From Sphingobacteriaceae bacterium (GTDB lineage Bacteria; Bacteroidota; Bacteroidia; B-17B0; Aurantibacillaceae), in assembly GCA_023251695.1 (NCBI GenBank), contig JAHEYE010000086.1, forward strand, positions 1 through 11,767: 11,767 nucleotides of DNA, written 5' to 3'. Positions within the stretch are counted from its first letter, which is position 1; each line of letters opens with the position of its first letter. This document shows, one piece after another, positions 1-8,493 of this stretch. Position numbers and translations under genes: made by a program. The notes beneath the pieces were generated by a model. That model did no database searches. It was not told the origin of the DNA and saw only the letters and a program-made list of their open reading frames with translations.

Positions 1-1732
1 ATTGAACTTCATGTTTGGTGCTAATTTTTTTACTAATGTAAATTGCAGGGAACAAACAATTCTGAAGTGAACTTAAAGTGCCTCCGTAATTATACTCGAA
101 TGATTTATTTTTATCGGATAAAGTACCTTTATAATAGGTTTGTTCGAAACGTAAGCCTGCCTGATAACCGATATCCCAAAATGTTTTGCTCATGTAATTA
201 ATGTAGGCTGCATTTACCATATCATCGATAACATAACGGTTACTGAGTATAGTATCTTTTGTATAGCTATCAGTGAACTGATCGTAATTTGAGGTATTAT
301 TAAAACTTAATGAGTTTTTGTAAAAACCACGATAACCCATTTCAATTTTTGATTTTTCAGAATAAGGATTTGCATAATCAACTTGTAAAATATACTGACT
401 GCTGTTACTGCCCCCAGTGTTTTTTTGCAGAATAGGCGAAAAAGGCAATTCGTTACCAACATTATCCTTATCGTAAGAATTAAATCGGAAATTGGTTTGC
501 GATTCAGAATAATTATTGTTGGCGTCAATCGTGAGCTCCTTCCCTACCCGTGGATAGGTTTTTTTGTACATAAGCTGACTGGTATAATTCACAAATCCCG
601 ATTTGGAATCATTAATCCGGTAACCGTTTGAAATAGGTGTTTTATCGTACAACAAATACTCATAATTCTGAACATCACTCGAATTAAAATCACCTTTTAC
701 AAAATTTCCGGCCGCAGTAATTGTATTACGGTTGTTGATATTATAATCAATACTTAATCTTCCGAAATGGAACATGTTCGTCATCCGAGTAATATTATTC
801 TGATTATAGTAATCAACAATTGTGTCGTTGTACTTATCAGCGCGTTTTGTGTAACCGTTATTGTTATTGATACCTTGATTATAGGTGTACATTAATGAAA
901 AGTTGAACGGATTTTCCTTAACATTTATATTTCCCATTCCACCGTAGCGGTCGCCTGTTCCGGCATTAGCCATTAACATACCATTATAACCGGGCTTGCT
1001 GTTTTTCTTCAATACAACATTTAAAATCCCTCCGGTTGTTGAGGCCTCAAATTTTACAGATGGGTTTGATATAACTTCTATGCGGTCGATTTGATCAGCT
1101 GGAATTTGCTGAAGCGTTAATGTAGTTGGCTTACCGTCGACATAAATCCGCACGGCACTTTCGCGGAGAGTTGCATTACCATCCGCATCAACCGAAATGG
1201 TTGGGATATTTTTTACTGCGTCTAAAGCTGTTCCCCCTTTTGCCGAAAGATCTTTATCAACATTATAAATCTTACGGTCGACACTCATCACAAAAGTTGC
1301 TTTCTCACCGGTCACCTCAACTTCTTTCAGCATTTTTTCGTCATGTTCCAATTTAATGTCCCCTAAATCCTGATCAATTTTATTTGGCGGAACGATGTAA
1401 ACTTTTTGCTCGTAAGTTTTATATCCGATAAACGTAATTTTTATACGGAAGCCTCCGTAAGCAGGTAAACCATCCAAAGAAAATTCTCCGTTTTCCTTTG
1501 CTAACCCACCGGCAATTAAACTGTCTTTATTAAACCACAACAATACTACCGAAGCATATTCAACCGGCTTTTTGGTTTTAGCATCCACAACTTTTCCGTA
1601 AAAGCGACCAATGTTCATGTTCTTCGAATTCTTGAACATTTTGCTCATGTCGCCACCACCCGAAGGCATTTGTGAAAAAAGCGGACTGTAAGTAAACAGT
1701 GTGAGCGTAAGTATAATAAGATAGTTTCTCAT
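1..1732 (-). CDS. TonB-dependent receptor / outer-membrane beta-barrel family protein, partial (C-terminus beyond window)
   Basis: The frame is open from an ATG at 1732 down to position 1, giving 577 residues with no stop, so the C-terminal part of the barrel lies outside the window. Residues 1-20 form a signal peptide ending LFS before QMPSGGG. Residues about 43-130 match a carboxypeptidase-regulatory-like domain (GRFYGKVVDAKTKKPVEYAS). A plug domain follows at about 135-245, with LDAVKNIPTISVDADGN, the IYVDGKP strand and the hallmark NPSVKFEASTTGGILNVVLK. From about 245 onward the sequence is rich in Tyr, Asn and Phe with alternating polar and hydrophobic strands, as in the barrel of the OMP_b-brl_3 group. 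Family knowledge places it in the outer membrane, where relatives import or sense ligands with TonB energy. The substrate cannot be told. No SusD-like partner is next to it. It stands 159 bp downstream of the T9SS cargo gene and is probably transcribed on its own. Confidence 0.9.
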   Translation of the reverse strand, partial: MRNYLIILTLTLFTYSPLFSQMPSGGGDMSKMFKNSKNMNIGRFYGKVVDAKTKKPVEYASVVLLWFNKDSLIAGGLAKENGEFSLDGLPAYGGFRIKITFIGYKTYEQKVYIVPPNKIDQDLGDIKLEHDEKMLKEVEVTGEKATFVMSVDRKIYNVDKDLSAKGGTALDAVKNIPTISVDADGNATLRESAVRIYVDGKPTTLTLQQIPADQIDRIEVISNPSVKFEASTTGGILNVVLKKNSKPGYNGMLMANAGTGDRYGGMGNINVKENPFNFSLMYTYNQGINNNNGYTKRADKYNDTIVDYYNQNNITRMTNMFHFGRLSIDYNINNRNTITAAGNFVKGDFNSSDVQNYEYLLYDKTPISNGYRINDSKSGFVNYTSQLMYKKTYPRVGKELTIDANNNYSESQTNFRFNSYDKDNVGNELPFSPILQKNTGGSNSSQYILQVDYANPYSEKSKIEMGYRGFYKNSLSFNNTSNYDQFTDSYTKDTILSNRYVIDDMVNAAYINYMSKTFWDIGYQAGLRFEQTYYKGTLSDKNKSFEYNYGGTLSSLQNCLFPAIYISKKISTKHEVQ

Positions 1733-1751
1733 GACAAATTGATGACAAATT
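1731..1751. repeat. two direct copies of a 10-mer at the receptor start codon
   Basis: ATGACAAATT occurs at 1731-1740 and again at 1742-1751, separated by one G. On the coding (minus) strand this is AATTTGTCAT twice, with the second copy running into the start codon of the receptor gene. It could be a short regulatory repeat or chance in AT-rich DNA. Confidence 0.5.
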
Positions 1752-1753
1752 TA
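1746..1753 (-). promoter_or_regulatory. possible -7 promoter element for the TonB receptor gene
   Basis: Read on the minus strand, TAAATTTG matches the Bacteroidota -7 consensus TAnnTTTG and ends 13 nt before the ATG, implying a very short leader. No good -33 TTTG lies at 19-21 nt; only a TTTT run at about 22 nt is seen. An AT-rich 8-mer can match by chance, so this is tentative. Confidence 0.3.
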
Positions 1754-1891
1754 CCACAGAAATTCCAATGTTTTTAAAAATAGTATGAGTGGTAATACCC
1801 CAATTAGGGTGGTTTTTAGGAGGGGTTTAACCTAATTTAACGGTTTAAAGATGGTTGGACCATGTGACCAATTGTATTATTTTAATAGTAG

Positions 1892-3592
1892 TTAATTTTT
1901 TACCAATTTTTTTCTTGAATAATCCCCATCCATGTTTACTTCAATAAAATAAATTCCACTTACCTGCTCGGAAATATCAAGGGAATAATTGTCTTTACTT
2001 AGAATAGTCTTTTCAATAAGTGTTTGTCCGGTTACGCTGAATAATTTTATAGTTGCAGTAGAATATTTATTTGGAAACAAAAAGTTTAATTGACCATTTG
2101 ATGGATTTGGAAATACACTTATATTATTTTGAATAACATTTTCACTAACACCTGTAGGGCCTTGACTCATCTTATGAATAAAGGCATCGTAACCTCCCGC
2201 TATAGTATAAGTTCCTACACCAGGATCAAAGTCAGGTGATGCACTAAAGAATCCGGTAGTATAAACATTATCAGAAACATCAACAAATATTGAATTGCCG
2301 TGGGCATTTGTTGAACCAACCATTTGTTCAGCCCAAAGAAAATTTCCAGCGGCGTCTAATTTTGAAATAAAAATATTTTGACAGATTACAGGTACGTTAA
2401 GGTTATATGTTCCAACTCCAGGGTCGAAGTCAGTAGTTCCGCCAAAAGATCCTGTAGTATAAATATTGCCAGAAGCATCAGTTGCTACCGAATAGGCATA
2501 ATCCAGATAAGAAGTAACAAATTGTTTTGCCCAAAGAAAATTTCCAGACGGATCTAATTTGGAAATGAAATTAGAAGATGCCGATGATGTTAAAGTGTAT
2601 GTACCAATACCGGGATCAAAATCTGAAGTTCCTTTAAATCCCCCGGTTGTCAAAATGTTCCCACTTGGATCAAGTGCCAATGAAAAAGCCAAATCATTGT
2701 CTGTGCCTCCCATTTGTTTAGCCCAAACAAAATTACCGGACGCGTCTAACTTTGAGATGAAAATATCTGTATAACCAGTGGTCGGAAGTGAAACCATAGT
2801 GAAAGAGCTTGGACTTGGATCGAAATCCGCAATTGATTCAAAAAATCCTGCCGTATAAACATTACCGGAAGCATCGACTTTTATTGCTTTGGCGCCATCG
2901 CTCATTGGTCCACCCATTTGCTTTGCCCAAATGAAATTACCAAGAGGATCCAATTTAGAAACAAAAATGTCATTATTAAAAATTGAGGATAAAGTGTAAG
3001 TTCCAATTCCGGGATCAAAATCATATGCACCGGTAAAATATCCTGTTGTATAGATATTATTTGCGTTATCTATTGCAATAGAAACTCCTGATCCAAGGCA
3101 TCCTGATACACCACTCATTTGTTTAGCCCAAACAAAATTGCCGGAAGCATCTATTACTGATAAGAAAATATCTTGACAAGAAGTCGACATCGTAAAAGTC
3201 CCTGTTCCCGGATCAAAGTCACATATAGATCTAAAGCCGCCTATCGTATAAACATTTCCTGAAGCATCGACCGCAATCGACTCTGCGAAATCATCTCCGC
3301 TTCCTCCAATTTGTTTTGCCCATACAAAATTACCTGAAGCATCAAGCTTTGAAATAAAGACATCCGTTATTCCAAATGATGTCAGAGTGAAAGTTCCAAC
3401 TCCTGGATCAAAGTCAGCGGTATTACTAAAAGTCCCTGTGGTATAGACGTTACCGATAGCATCAACAAAAATAGAATACCCTTCAGCGGTGCCGGGTCCA
3501 CCTAATTGTTTTGCCCAGTTAAAATTTGGTGTCTGGGAATAAAGAATATTAAAATCCAAAAATAAAATTATTAAGGAAAATGTTTTTTTCAT
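1892..3592 (-). CDS. secreted seven-repeat (SBBP-like, predicted beta-propeller) protein with type A T9SS sorting domain
   Basis: This is a 566-residue protein. The signal peptide is residues 1-20 (MKKTFSLIILFLDFNILYSQ). It is followed by seven tandem repeats of 64-68 residues. Each repeat carries an NFxWAKQ-type motif (Trp at 26, 91, 155, 222, 290, 354, 420), a D-x-x-GN-x-YTTG segment, a DFDP motif (Asp at 60, 125, 191, 256, 324, 388, 454) and, in most, an FISKLDxxGNF strand. This resembles the SBBP repeat family, and seven copies are the right number for one closed seven-bladed propeller; that fold is an inference. Residues about 483-566 form a type A T9SS C-terminal domain, with the start FPNPSNG, the IKLFSVTGQ strand, SGIYFIEV and a basic end KKLVKN. 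The protein should therefore be exported by Sec, carried through the outer membrane by T9SS and anchored or released at the surface. No catalytic residues are recognised, so a binding or adhesive role is most plausible. It starts 28 bp after the stop of the upstream cargo gene, probably in the same transcript. Confidence 0.93.
   Translation of the reverse strand: MKKTFSLIILFLDFNILYSQTPNFNWAKQLGGPGTAEGYSIFVDAIGNVYTTGTFSNTADFDPGVGTFTLTSFGITDVFISKLDASGNFVWAKQIGGSGDDFAESIAVDASGNVYTIGGFRSICDFDPGTGTFTMSTSCQDIFLSVIDASGNFVWAKQMSGVSGCLGSGVSIAIDNANNIYTTGYFTGAYDFDPGIGTYTLSSIFNNDIFVSKLDPLGNFIWAKQMGGPMSDGAKAIKVDASGNVYTAGFFESIADFDPSPSSFTMVSLPTTGYTDIFISKLDASGNFVWAKQMGGTDNDLAFSLALDPSGNILTTGGFKGTSDFDPGIGTYTLTSSASSNFISKLDPSGNFLWAKQFVTSYLDYAYSVATDASGNIYTTGSFGGTTDFDPGVGTYNLNVPVICQNIFISKLDAAGNFLWAEQMVGSTNAHGNSIFVDVSDNVYTTGFFSASPDFDPGVGTYTIAGGYDAFIHKMSQGPTGVSENVIQNNISVFPNPSNGQLNFLFPNKYSTATIKLFSVTGQTLIEKTILSKDNYSLDISEQVSGIYFIEVNMDGDYSRKKLVKN
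2168..3517 (-). repeat. seven tandem coding repeats of about 195 bp
   Basis: This span covers residues 26 to about 475 of the protein and contains seven repeats with a period of 192-204 bp. On the plus strand the recurring landmarks are TTTG followed by a GCCCAAA-like block (Trp-Ala-Lys) and GGATCAAAGTC-like blocks (DFDP). The copies have diverged at many synonymous positions while the protein motifs remain, so the duplication is not recent and the motif is under selection. Confidence 0.85.
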
Positions 3593-3620
3593 AATCGGAT
3601 GTCTTTATTAATTCTCGTAA

Positions 3621-6600
3621 CTATCGTATCAGCGTAATATTCCCCTTCTTGAAGGTTTCGAGACCATTATAGCATTTTATTTTTACGTAATAACCAAAAA
3701 CCCCGACATCAGCAGGTTTGCCCTTGTAGTTTCCGTCCCAGCCAACTTTAATATCTTCTGTTTTAAAAACCATTTCGCCCCAACGGTTATAAATTGCAAA
3801 ATACACTTCCGCTAATTTATGTCCGCGTGCATACATAATATCATTAACACCATCACCGTTTGGTGTAAAGGTATTTGGAATAAATACATCGGTTTCGAAA
3901 CATCCATCTTCAATAACTTCCACTAAAACATATGCTGTATCACTACATGGTCCGCGTTGAATCACTACTGTATAAGTTTGCGTATGTGGCGGTGTTGCAT
4001 TTACAGTATAACCATTAGGCGGTGATGTAGAGCCGCTTGGATACCAGGTAACGAGTGCTCCGGCAGTAGCTGATAATGTAAGTACGGTTGATTCGCCCAA
4101 TGTAACAACAGTCGGACTGGCCCAGGCACTAATTGGAAAAGCTGAGACTTGGGTAACGAATACATCTGTGGTGAGCATAAAGCGACAGGTATCACCGATT
4201 GAATTTGTTGTTGTAATTATTACCGAATATTGCGTGGAAGTTGAAGGTGTAGCAATCGGATTTGGCGCATTCGGATTTATTAAACTTACGGATGGCGACC
4301 ATTGATAAGCAAAACCTCCGGTAGCGTTCAGGGTCACATAACCGCCCAGACAAATAGTTTGTGTTGAACTTACCGAAACAGGAGGAGGTGTAGCAACCGT
4401 GAGTACTTTAACGACGGTATCAAAACAATTAAACGCATTACCTGAAATTAAATTAACAGTGAACGTACCACCGGGATTATAAAATACATAAGGGTTTTGC
4501 TGATTCGAAGTTTGTGAATTGCCAAAATTCCAATTCCATTGGGTAATGCCGGAAGCGGAATTATCGGTAAAGTTTACGCCACCTCCGCAAATATTCGTGG
4601 TATAAGTAAAATCGGCGAGTGGTTTCGGATTCACGCCTACAACTGTTGTTAAAGTTCTGGTACATCCGGTGATTGTATTCGTAATCACAACTGTATAATT
4701 TGTAGTGACGGTTGGATTGGCTACGGGATTAGAAATGGTAGTACTGCTTAAACCGGTGCCGGGCGACCAATTATAACTTGTGCCACCTCCGGCCAGAAGG
4801 CCACCTGATGTGCCCTGACAAATTGTATTGGAGCTTACTGAAGGAACAAGCGTATTAATATTTACCGAGACGACTATACTATCACGGCAACCATAATTAT
4901 TTGTTGCCAGTAATTGTGCAGTATAAGTTCCGGCGCTTGTGTATGAATTTATTGGATTATTAATTGTACTTCCTGTAATTGCACCTCCCGGCTGAAAGCT
5001 CCATTGGAAAACACTGATTGTTCCCGATGTTGTTGCACTGCCGTTATATTGTATTGTGTCACTGCATGGAACCTGCGATGCGGTTGCGGCTACAGTTACG
5101 GATGGGAAAACAGTAATAAAAGTTAAGGTACTGTCGATTTTATTGCAGCTTGTTGTATCCTTTACAACCAGTGAAACGGTATAAGTTCCGGGGTTTGTGA
5201 AAGTGTAACTTGGATTAATACTTGTTGTATTGGTATTACCACTTCCAAAATTCCAAGTAAAAGTGCCGCCCGCATAAGTAGGATCAGAAAAATTAACGGT
5301 TAAAGGTTGACAGCCTTGTATTGTATTAGTAGTTAAAGTTACATTGGTAATTTTAATCTGGAAATCGAATTTAAAAACACCATTATTGCAATTGTTATTA
5401 TCGGTATTATGATTTGGATTTCCAGGGGTATTTGGCCATGCGCCCGGAGTTACAGGAAAGTCGTCTTTACCTCCACATCCTGCACAAACCGATTGATAAA
5501 TTATTCCTTTTGGATCGAAGCGTGATGTTCCGCCATCGACATGCTCGAGACTACAACTTCCACCGAAATAAGTTCCATATAAAAGAGATGTTGCATTCGC
5601 TGACAATACCATTAAATAAAAATCATACCCGTTTGGCGAAACTGTTTGAAATGCACCCGGTGTGGTGGCCATACCATTGGTGGTTGGTCCGAAAATAATA
5701 TTACCGCCCCACCCTGAAATATAAATATTGCCGCAATTATCTACTGAAAAAGCCGACGGCGAAATATCTATTTTATTTAATCCACTTCCAAATACGGTGC
5801 TCATATTAATATTAAACAACTGCCCATCGAGTCTTGTAATAAACTGATGCGAATTCGGATTTGAATATACCCCGGGGGAAACACTCATCGTTCCTAATGA
5901 TTGTCCGTAAACATAAACATCATTTGAATTTTTTTGATTGCGGATAAAATAAGTTTGATCGTAATTATTTGTTCCCAGATAGGTACCCTTCAATATGGCA
6001 TTACCAGTAGCGTTTACTTTTATTATATAGCCGTCTGCTTTTCCACCATTATAAACCGTACTGTAGCAACCCGCAACCACAGGAAAATTCGTGCTGTAAG
6101 TACCGCCGGTCATGTAGACCATTGACGAATCGTTCACAAATAATGAATACCCGGAATCGTTACCGCTACCACCTACATAAGAACTGTAAATAATATTAGT
6201 GAGTGAGGAATTGAATTTTACGAGTACAGCATCTTGCTTATCACCGGCAGCCATACTGCTTTTAAATCCGCCAACAATAGGGAAATTAGTTGAACGGGTT
6301 GAGCTTGCAATGTAAACGTTTCCGAATTTATCCAATTGAATTTCGCCGCGGTATTGATCGCCATAATTGAATTGTAATGAATCTGCTTTATATTCCGCAG
6401 GTATCGAGATACCAATCGCACTATTCGGACAAAAAGAAATGTAGGTTGTGCTATATCCAACTAATGTGTTTGTATGGTTAACGCCGTCATTACCGCTTCC
6501 ACCCAAAAATGTGGAGCCCATTAATACAGTACCAAGCGAATTGAATTTGGCTACATAAATATCTGTTCCGTTAAGGAATTCTGTTCCATTAAAAATAAAA

Positions 6601-7721
6601 TTAAGATAACCGCCTCCATTAAAAGAATTATCGTAGGTGCCGAAGGTTGTCGGGAAATTAGCTGAACCTGTAGCGCCATATAAAAATAAATTGTTAGTTA
6701 CAGGATCAACAATTAAACTGGTAACAATTTCGCTTCCCACCCCACCCAGATACGTTGAGAATAAAAGTGTAGTTCCGGTTGAGTTATATTTCGTCACAAC
6801 GACATCTGTATTTCCGGTATTCGGCGTATAGGTTGCAGCAAAAGTCATTTGATAAGCTCCTGCAGTGACAGGGTATCCATTATTAAATGCGGTACCGCCC
6901 GAATACAAATTACCCGCATTGTCATAAGTGGCGGTCATACCAAAATTATCGGCCGTAGAGCCGGACTGTGCTGCAAAAACAAGAATAGGATCAATTACTA
7001 ATTCATATGCCGGATTATATCCTTTTGGGAATTCGAAGGAGACAACATTGTTTTTTAGTTTATACTGACAAGGTACTTCAATAATTTTTCCGTTAACTCT
7101 TTGGTAAGCGTAAGGCTTTTTCTCAGTAATAGAATCAATGCTTGTCGGAATTATTAGCTCACCATTCACTAACCTAATTTTGTTTACACCGCTGTATTTA
7201 AGTTGGATCTGTGTATAATCCCCACCCGGTTTTACATAAAAATTGTATTTGAGCCCTTGCGTTGAAGTAACAGCTTCATAATCTATATTCTTATAAATAC
7301 CCCGGTAAAAGATGCGGTGATAATTTTTTACGTTCCCTTTCCATTTTGTTTTGTCGCTGCCAATGAAAAAATTCTCGTAATCGCTACCCTGTTCATAAGA
7401 ATCATTTACGGCAAACTGATTACAACCTAAAAACTCCACCTTTATAGCATGACCTTTTACAATCGCATCTCCCTTTAAACCAATTCCTCCTCTGTGAAAA
7501 CTCCGGTATGTTTTTTTATCGTATAAATTATAAGTGAGTCCTTTGTTTTCCATAAACAACAAGCCGCCATCAATTTGTACACGGTAGCGGATAAAATTTT
7601 CCCATTGTCCGAGGTTTTCGGTAAAGCGTAAAGCGGGGCTTACATGCGGCGTAACAACACGTTCCTGCGCAGTTATTGCAATAAAATGTAAGCTGAAAAG
7701 GTATAAAAGGAGTTTCCGCAT
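3621..7721 (-). CDS. large secreted SBBP/PKD-repeat protein with gliding-motility-type (type B) T9SS sorting domain
   Basis: This is a 1366-residue protein with a signal peptide at 1-19 (ending AITAQ). Residues about 30-245 match the N-terminal domain often found on these Bacteroidota proteins (RFTENLGQWENFIRYR, later the Tyr-rich FYRGIYKNIDYE). Residues about 250-790 carry irregular SBBP-like repeats, for example STYLGGVGSE, STFLGGSGND and SYVGGSGND, each followed by a xxNFP turn. This part also includes DNCGNIYISGWGG (662-674), HVDGGTSRFD (727-736) and a CxxC pair at C746/C749. PKD-like modules follow at about 795-870, 873-955 and 1031-1110, with WNFG and GTYTV strands. Ig-like modules with TxxYTV strands lie at about 957-1030, 1111-1190 and 1191-1270. 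Residues about 1274-1366 are the CHU_C/gliding-motility-associated domain (IPNTFTPNGDGVND, YNRWGEMVF, GVFGYYVKIKC). The role is probably surface adhesion or scaffolding. No enzyme domain is recognised. Confidence 0.93.
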   Translation of the reverse strand: MRKLLLYLFSLHFIAITAQERVVTPHVSPALRFTENLGQWENFIRYRVQIDGGLLFMENKGLTYNLYDKKTYRSFHRGGIGLKGDAIVKGHAIKVEFLGCNQFAVNDSYEQGSDYENFFIGSDKTKWKGNVKNYHRIFYRGIYKNIDYEAVTSTQGLKYNFYVKPGGDYTQIQLKYSGVNKIRLVNGELIIPTSIDSITEKKPYAYQRVNGKIIEVPCQYKLKNNVVSFEFPKGYNPAYELVIDPILVFAAQSGSTADNFGMTATYDNAGNLYSGGTAFNNGYPVTAGAYQMTFAATYTPNTGNTDVVVTKYNSTGTTLLFSTYLGGVGSEIVTSLIVDPVTNNLFLYGATGSANFPTTFGTYDNSFNGGGYLNFIFNGTEFLNGTDIYVAKFNSLGTVLMGSTFLGGSGNDGVNHTNTLVGYSTTYISFCPNSAIGISIPAEYKADSLQFNYGDQYRGEIQLDKFGNVYIASSTRSTNFPIVGGFKSSMAAGDKQDAVLVKFNSSLTNIIYSSYVGGSGNDSGYSLFVNDSSMVYMTGGTYSTNFPVVAGCYSTVYNGGKADGYIIKVNATGNAILKGTYLGTNNYDQTYFIRNQKNSNDVYVYGQSLGTMSVSPGVYSNPNSHQFITRLDGQLFNINMSTVFGSGLNKIDISPSAFSVDNCGNIYISGWGGNIIFGPTTNGMATTPGAFQTVSPNGYDFYLMVLSANATSLLYGTYFGGSCSLEHVDGGTSRFDPKGIIYQSVCAGCGGKDDFPVTPGAWPNTPGNPNHNTDNNNCNNGVFKFDFQIKITNVTLTTNTIQGCQPLTVNFSDPTYAGGTFTWNFGSGNTNTTSINPSYTFTNPGTYTVSLVVKDTTSCNKIDSTLTFITVFPSVTVAATASQVPCSDTIQYNGSATTSGTISVFQWSFQPGGAITGSTINNPINSYTSAGTYTAQLLATNNYGCRDSIVVSVNINTLVPSVSSNTICQGTSGGLLAGGGTSYNWSPGTGLSSTTISNPVANPTVTTNYTVVITNTITGCTRTLTTVVGVNPKPLADFTYTTNICGGGVNFTDNSASGITQWNWNFGNSQTSNQQNPYVFYNPGGTFTVNLISGNAFNCFDTVVKVLTVATPPPVSVSSTQTICLGGYVTLNATGGFAYQWSPSVSLINPNAPNPIATPSTSTQYSVIITTTNSIGDTCRFMLTTDVFVTQVSAFPISAWASPTVVTLGESTVLTLSATAGALVTWYPSGSTSPPNGYTVNATPPHTQTYTVVIQRGPCSDTAYVLVEVIEDGCFETDVFIPNTFTPNGDGVNDIMYARGHKLAEVYFAIYNRWGEMVFKTEDIKVGWDGNYKGKPADVGVFGYYVKIKCYNGLETFKKGNITLIR

Positions 7722-7731
7722 TTTTGCTAAC

Positions 7732-7762
7732 CAAATATAATGAAAGGATTGGGAATTTAAAA
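7732..7762 (-). promoter_or_regulatory. probable promoter of the T9SS cargo gene pair
   Basis: On the minus strand TATATTTG (7732-7739) matches TAnnTTTG exactly. A TTTT (7759-7762) lies 19 nt upstream, three of four bases of the -33 TTTG. Transcription would start a few bases before the ATG at 7721. It sits in the 115-bp gap after marC, which supports separate transcription of the cargo genes. Confidence 0.45.
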
Positions 7763-7836
7763 GGGCTGAGGCTTAATTGTTATTGGTTAATGGCTTTTAA
7801 TTATTGAGTGCACACTATAAGCCTATAAATCAAGCC

Positions 7837-8409
7837 CTACAGACCTGTATACTTACGGAAAAGCTTGATGGCAAGTGCCAATAATACGATACCGAATACT
7901 TTCTTAAGTATAGCGATGCCTCCTGCACCTAAGAATTTCTCCAGTAAATTAAGGTGCCTGAGCACAAAATAAACTATAATTACGTTTATAATGATGGCGA
8001 TGATGATTGAAACAATATTGTACTCGGCCCGGATGGATAATAAAGTGCTCAGCGTTCCGGTTCCTGCAATAAGCGGAAACGCAAGTGGAACAACCGATGC
8101 CGTGTTCGACATTTCATCTTTTGAAATTTTTACTCCCAAAATCATTTCGAAAGCAATAATGAATAATAAAATGGAACCCGCAATTGCGAAATCACCGATT
8201 TGAATACCGATAATATCCAGAATATAATTTCCTAAAAATAAAAACACAACCATAATACCGAAGGAAACCATTGAAGCTTTAGCCGCATCAATGTTTCCGG
8301 TTCTCTCTTTTAAACCAATAATAACAGGTATTGAACCTATCACATCAATTACAGCAAACAATACCATTGTCACTTTTAAAATTTCTATTATGTCAAATTT
8401 TAATTCCAT
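7837..8409 (-). CDS. MarC family (UPF0056) inner-membrane protein
   Basis: This is a 190-residue, very hydrophobic protein with six predicted membrane segments at about 10-33, 46-66, 70-93, 105-125, 131-151 and 165-184. The first contains the D-x-IGSIP stretch and the fourth the VVPLAFPLIAGTGT stretch, both typical of the MarC family. Family members are about 190-220 residues long, so it appears complete. They are integral membrane proteins; the old link to multiple antibiotic resistance in E. coli was not upheld and the transport role is unsettled. The ATG at 8409 is only 5 nt from a 72-nt inverted repeat that fills the gap to the TPR gene upstream. No promoter is visible in that gap, so it is probably the last gene of a pheS-TPR-marC transcript, unless the inverted repeat interrupts it. 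Confidence 0.92.
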   Translation of the reverse strand: MELKFDIIEILKVTMVLFAVIDVIGSIPVIIGLKERTGNIDAAKASMVSFGIMVVFLFLGNYILDIIGIQIGDFAIAGSILLFIIAFEMILGVKISKDEMSNTASVVPLAFPLIAGTGTLSTLLSIRAEYNIVSIIIAIIINVIIVYFVLRHLNLLEKFLGAGGIAILKKVFGIVLLALAIKLFRKYTGL

Positions 8410-8414
8410 TTTGG

Positions 8415-8486
8415 TTCCCGCCGATTTCGCGGATTTTCGCAGAGGTTTTATTTGGATTCTGCGCAGATCTGCGAAATCTGCGGGAA
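8415..8486. repeat. long imperfect inverted repeat (REP-like) between TPR gene and marC
   Basis: The arms are 8415-8443 and 8458-8486, 29 nt each, matching at 25 of 29 positions around a 14-nt loop (8444-8457). Two of the four mismatches become G-U pairs in plus-strand RNA. The outer ends are TTCCCGC and GCGGGAA. Each arm is itself built of about three 9-10-nt units: in the right arm TCTGCGCAGA, TCTGCGAAA and TCTGCGGGAA. It lies 7 nt after the TPR stop and 5 nt before the marC start, and fills the gap almost exactly. It is much more GC-rich than its surroundings. It could be a dispersed REP-like element, a terminator or an RNA-processing hairpin. No T-tract follows on the minus strand, so a standard intrinsic terminator is unlikely. 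Confidence 0.88.
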
Positions 8487-8493
8487 ACTTTTC

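Noticed and set aside
1797..1810. Short ACCC/GGGT stem-loop between the seven-repeat gene and the receptor gene
   Set aside because: Only four base pairs, no T-tract directly after it; too weak to call a terminator.
1861..1880. TTGG/CCAA half-sites around 1865 that look like an operator
   Set aside because: Only four pairs with an internal mismatch. No regulator gene is nearby to support it.
5414..5698. 94-codon plus-strand open frame inside the large T9SS cargo gene
   Set aside because: The opposite strand encodes well-formed SBBP-like repeats through this stretch, so this frame is a shadow.
8415..8486. Interpretation of the inverted repeat as insertion-sequence ends or a CRISPR unit
   Set aside because: No transposase gene or target duplication is present, the loop is only 14 nt, and there are no regularly spaced repeats with unique spacers.
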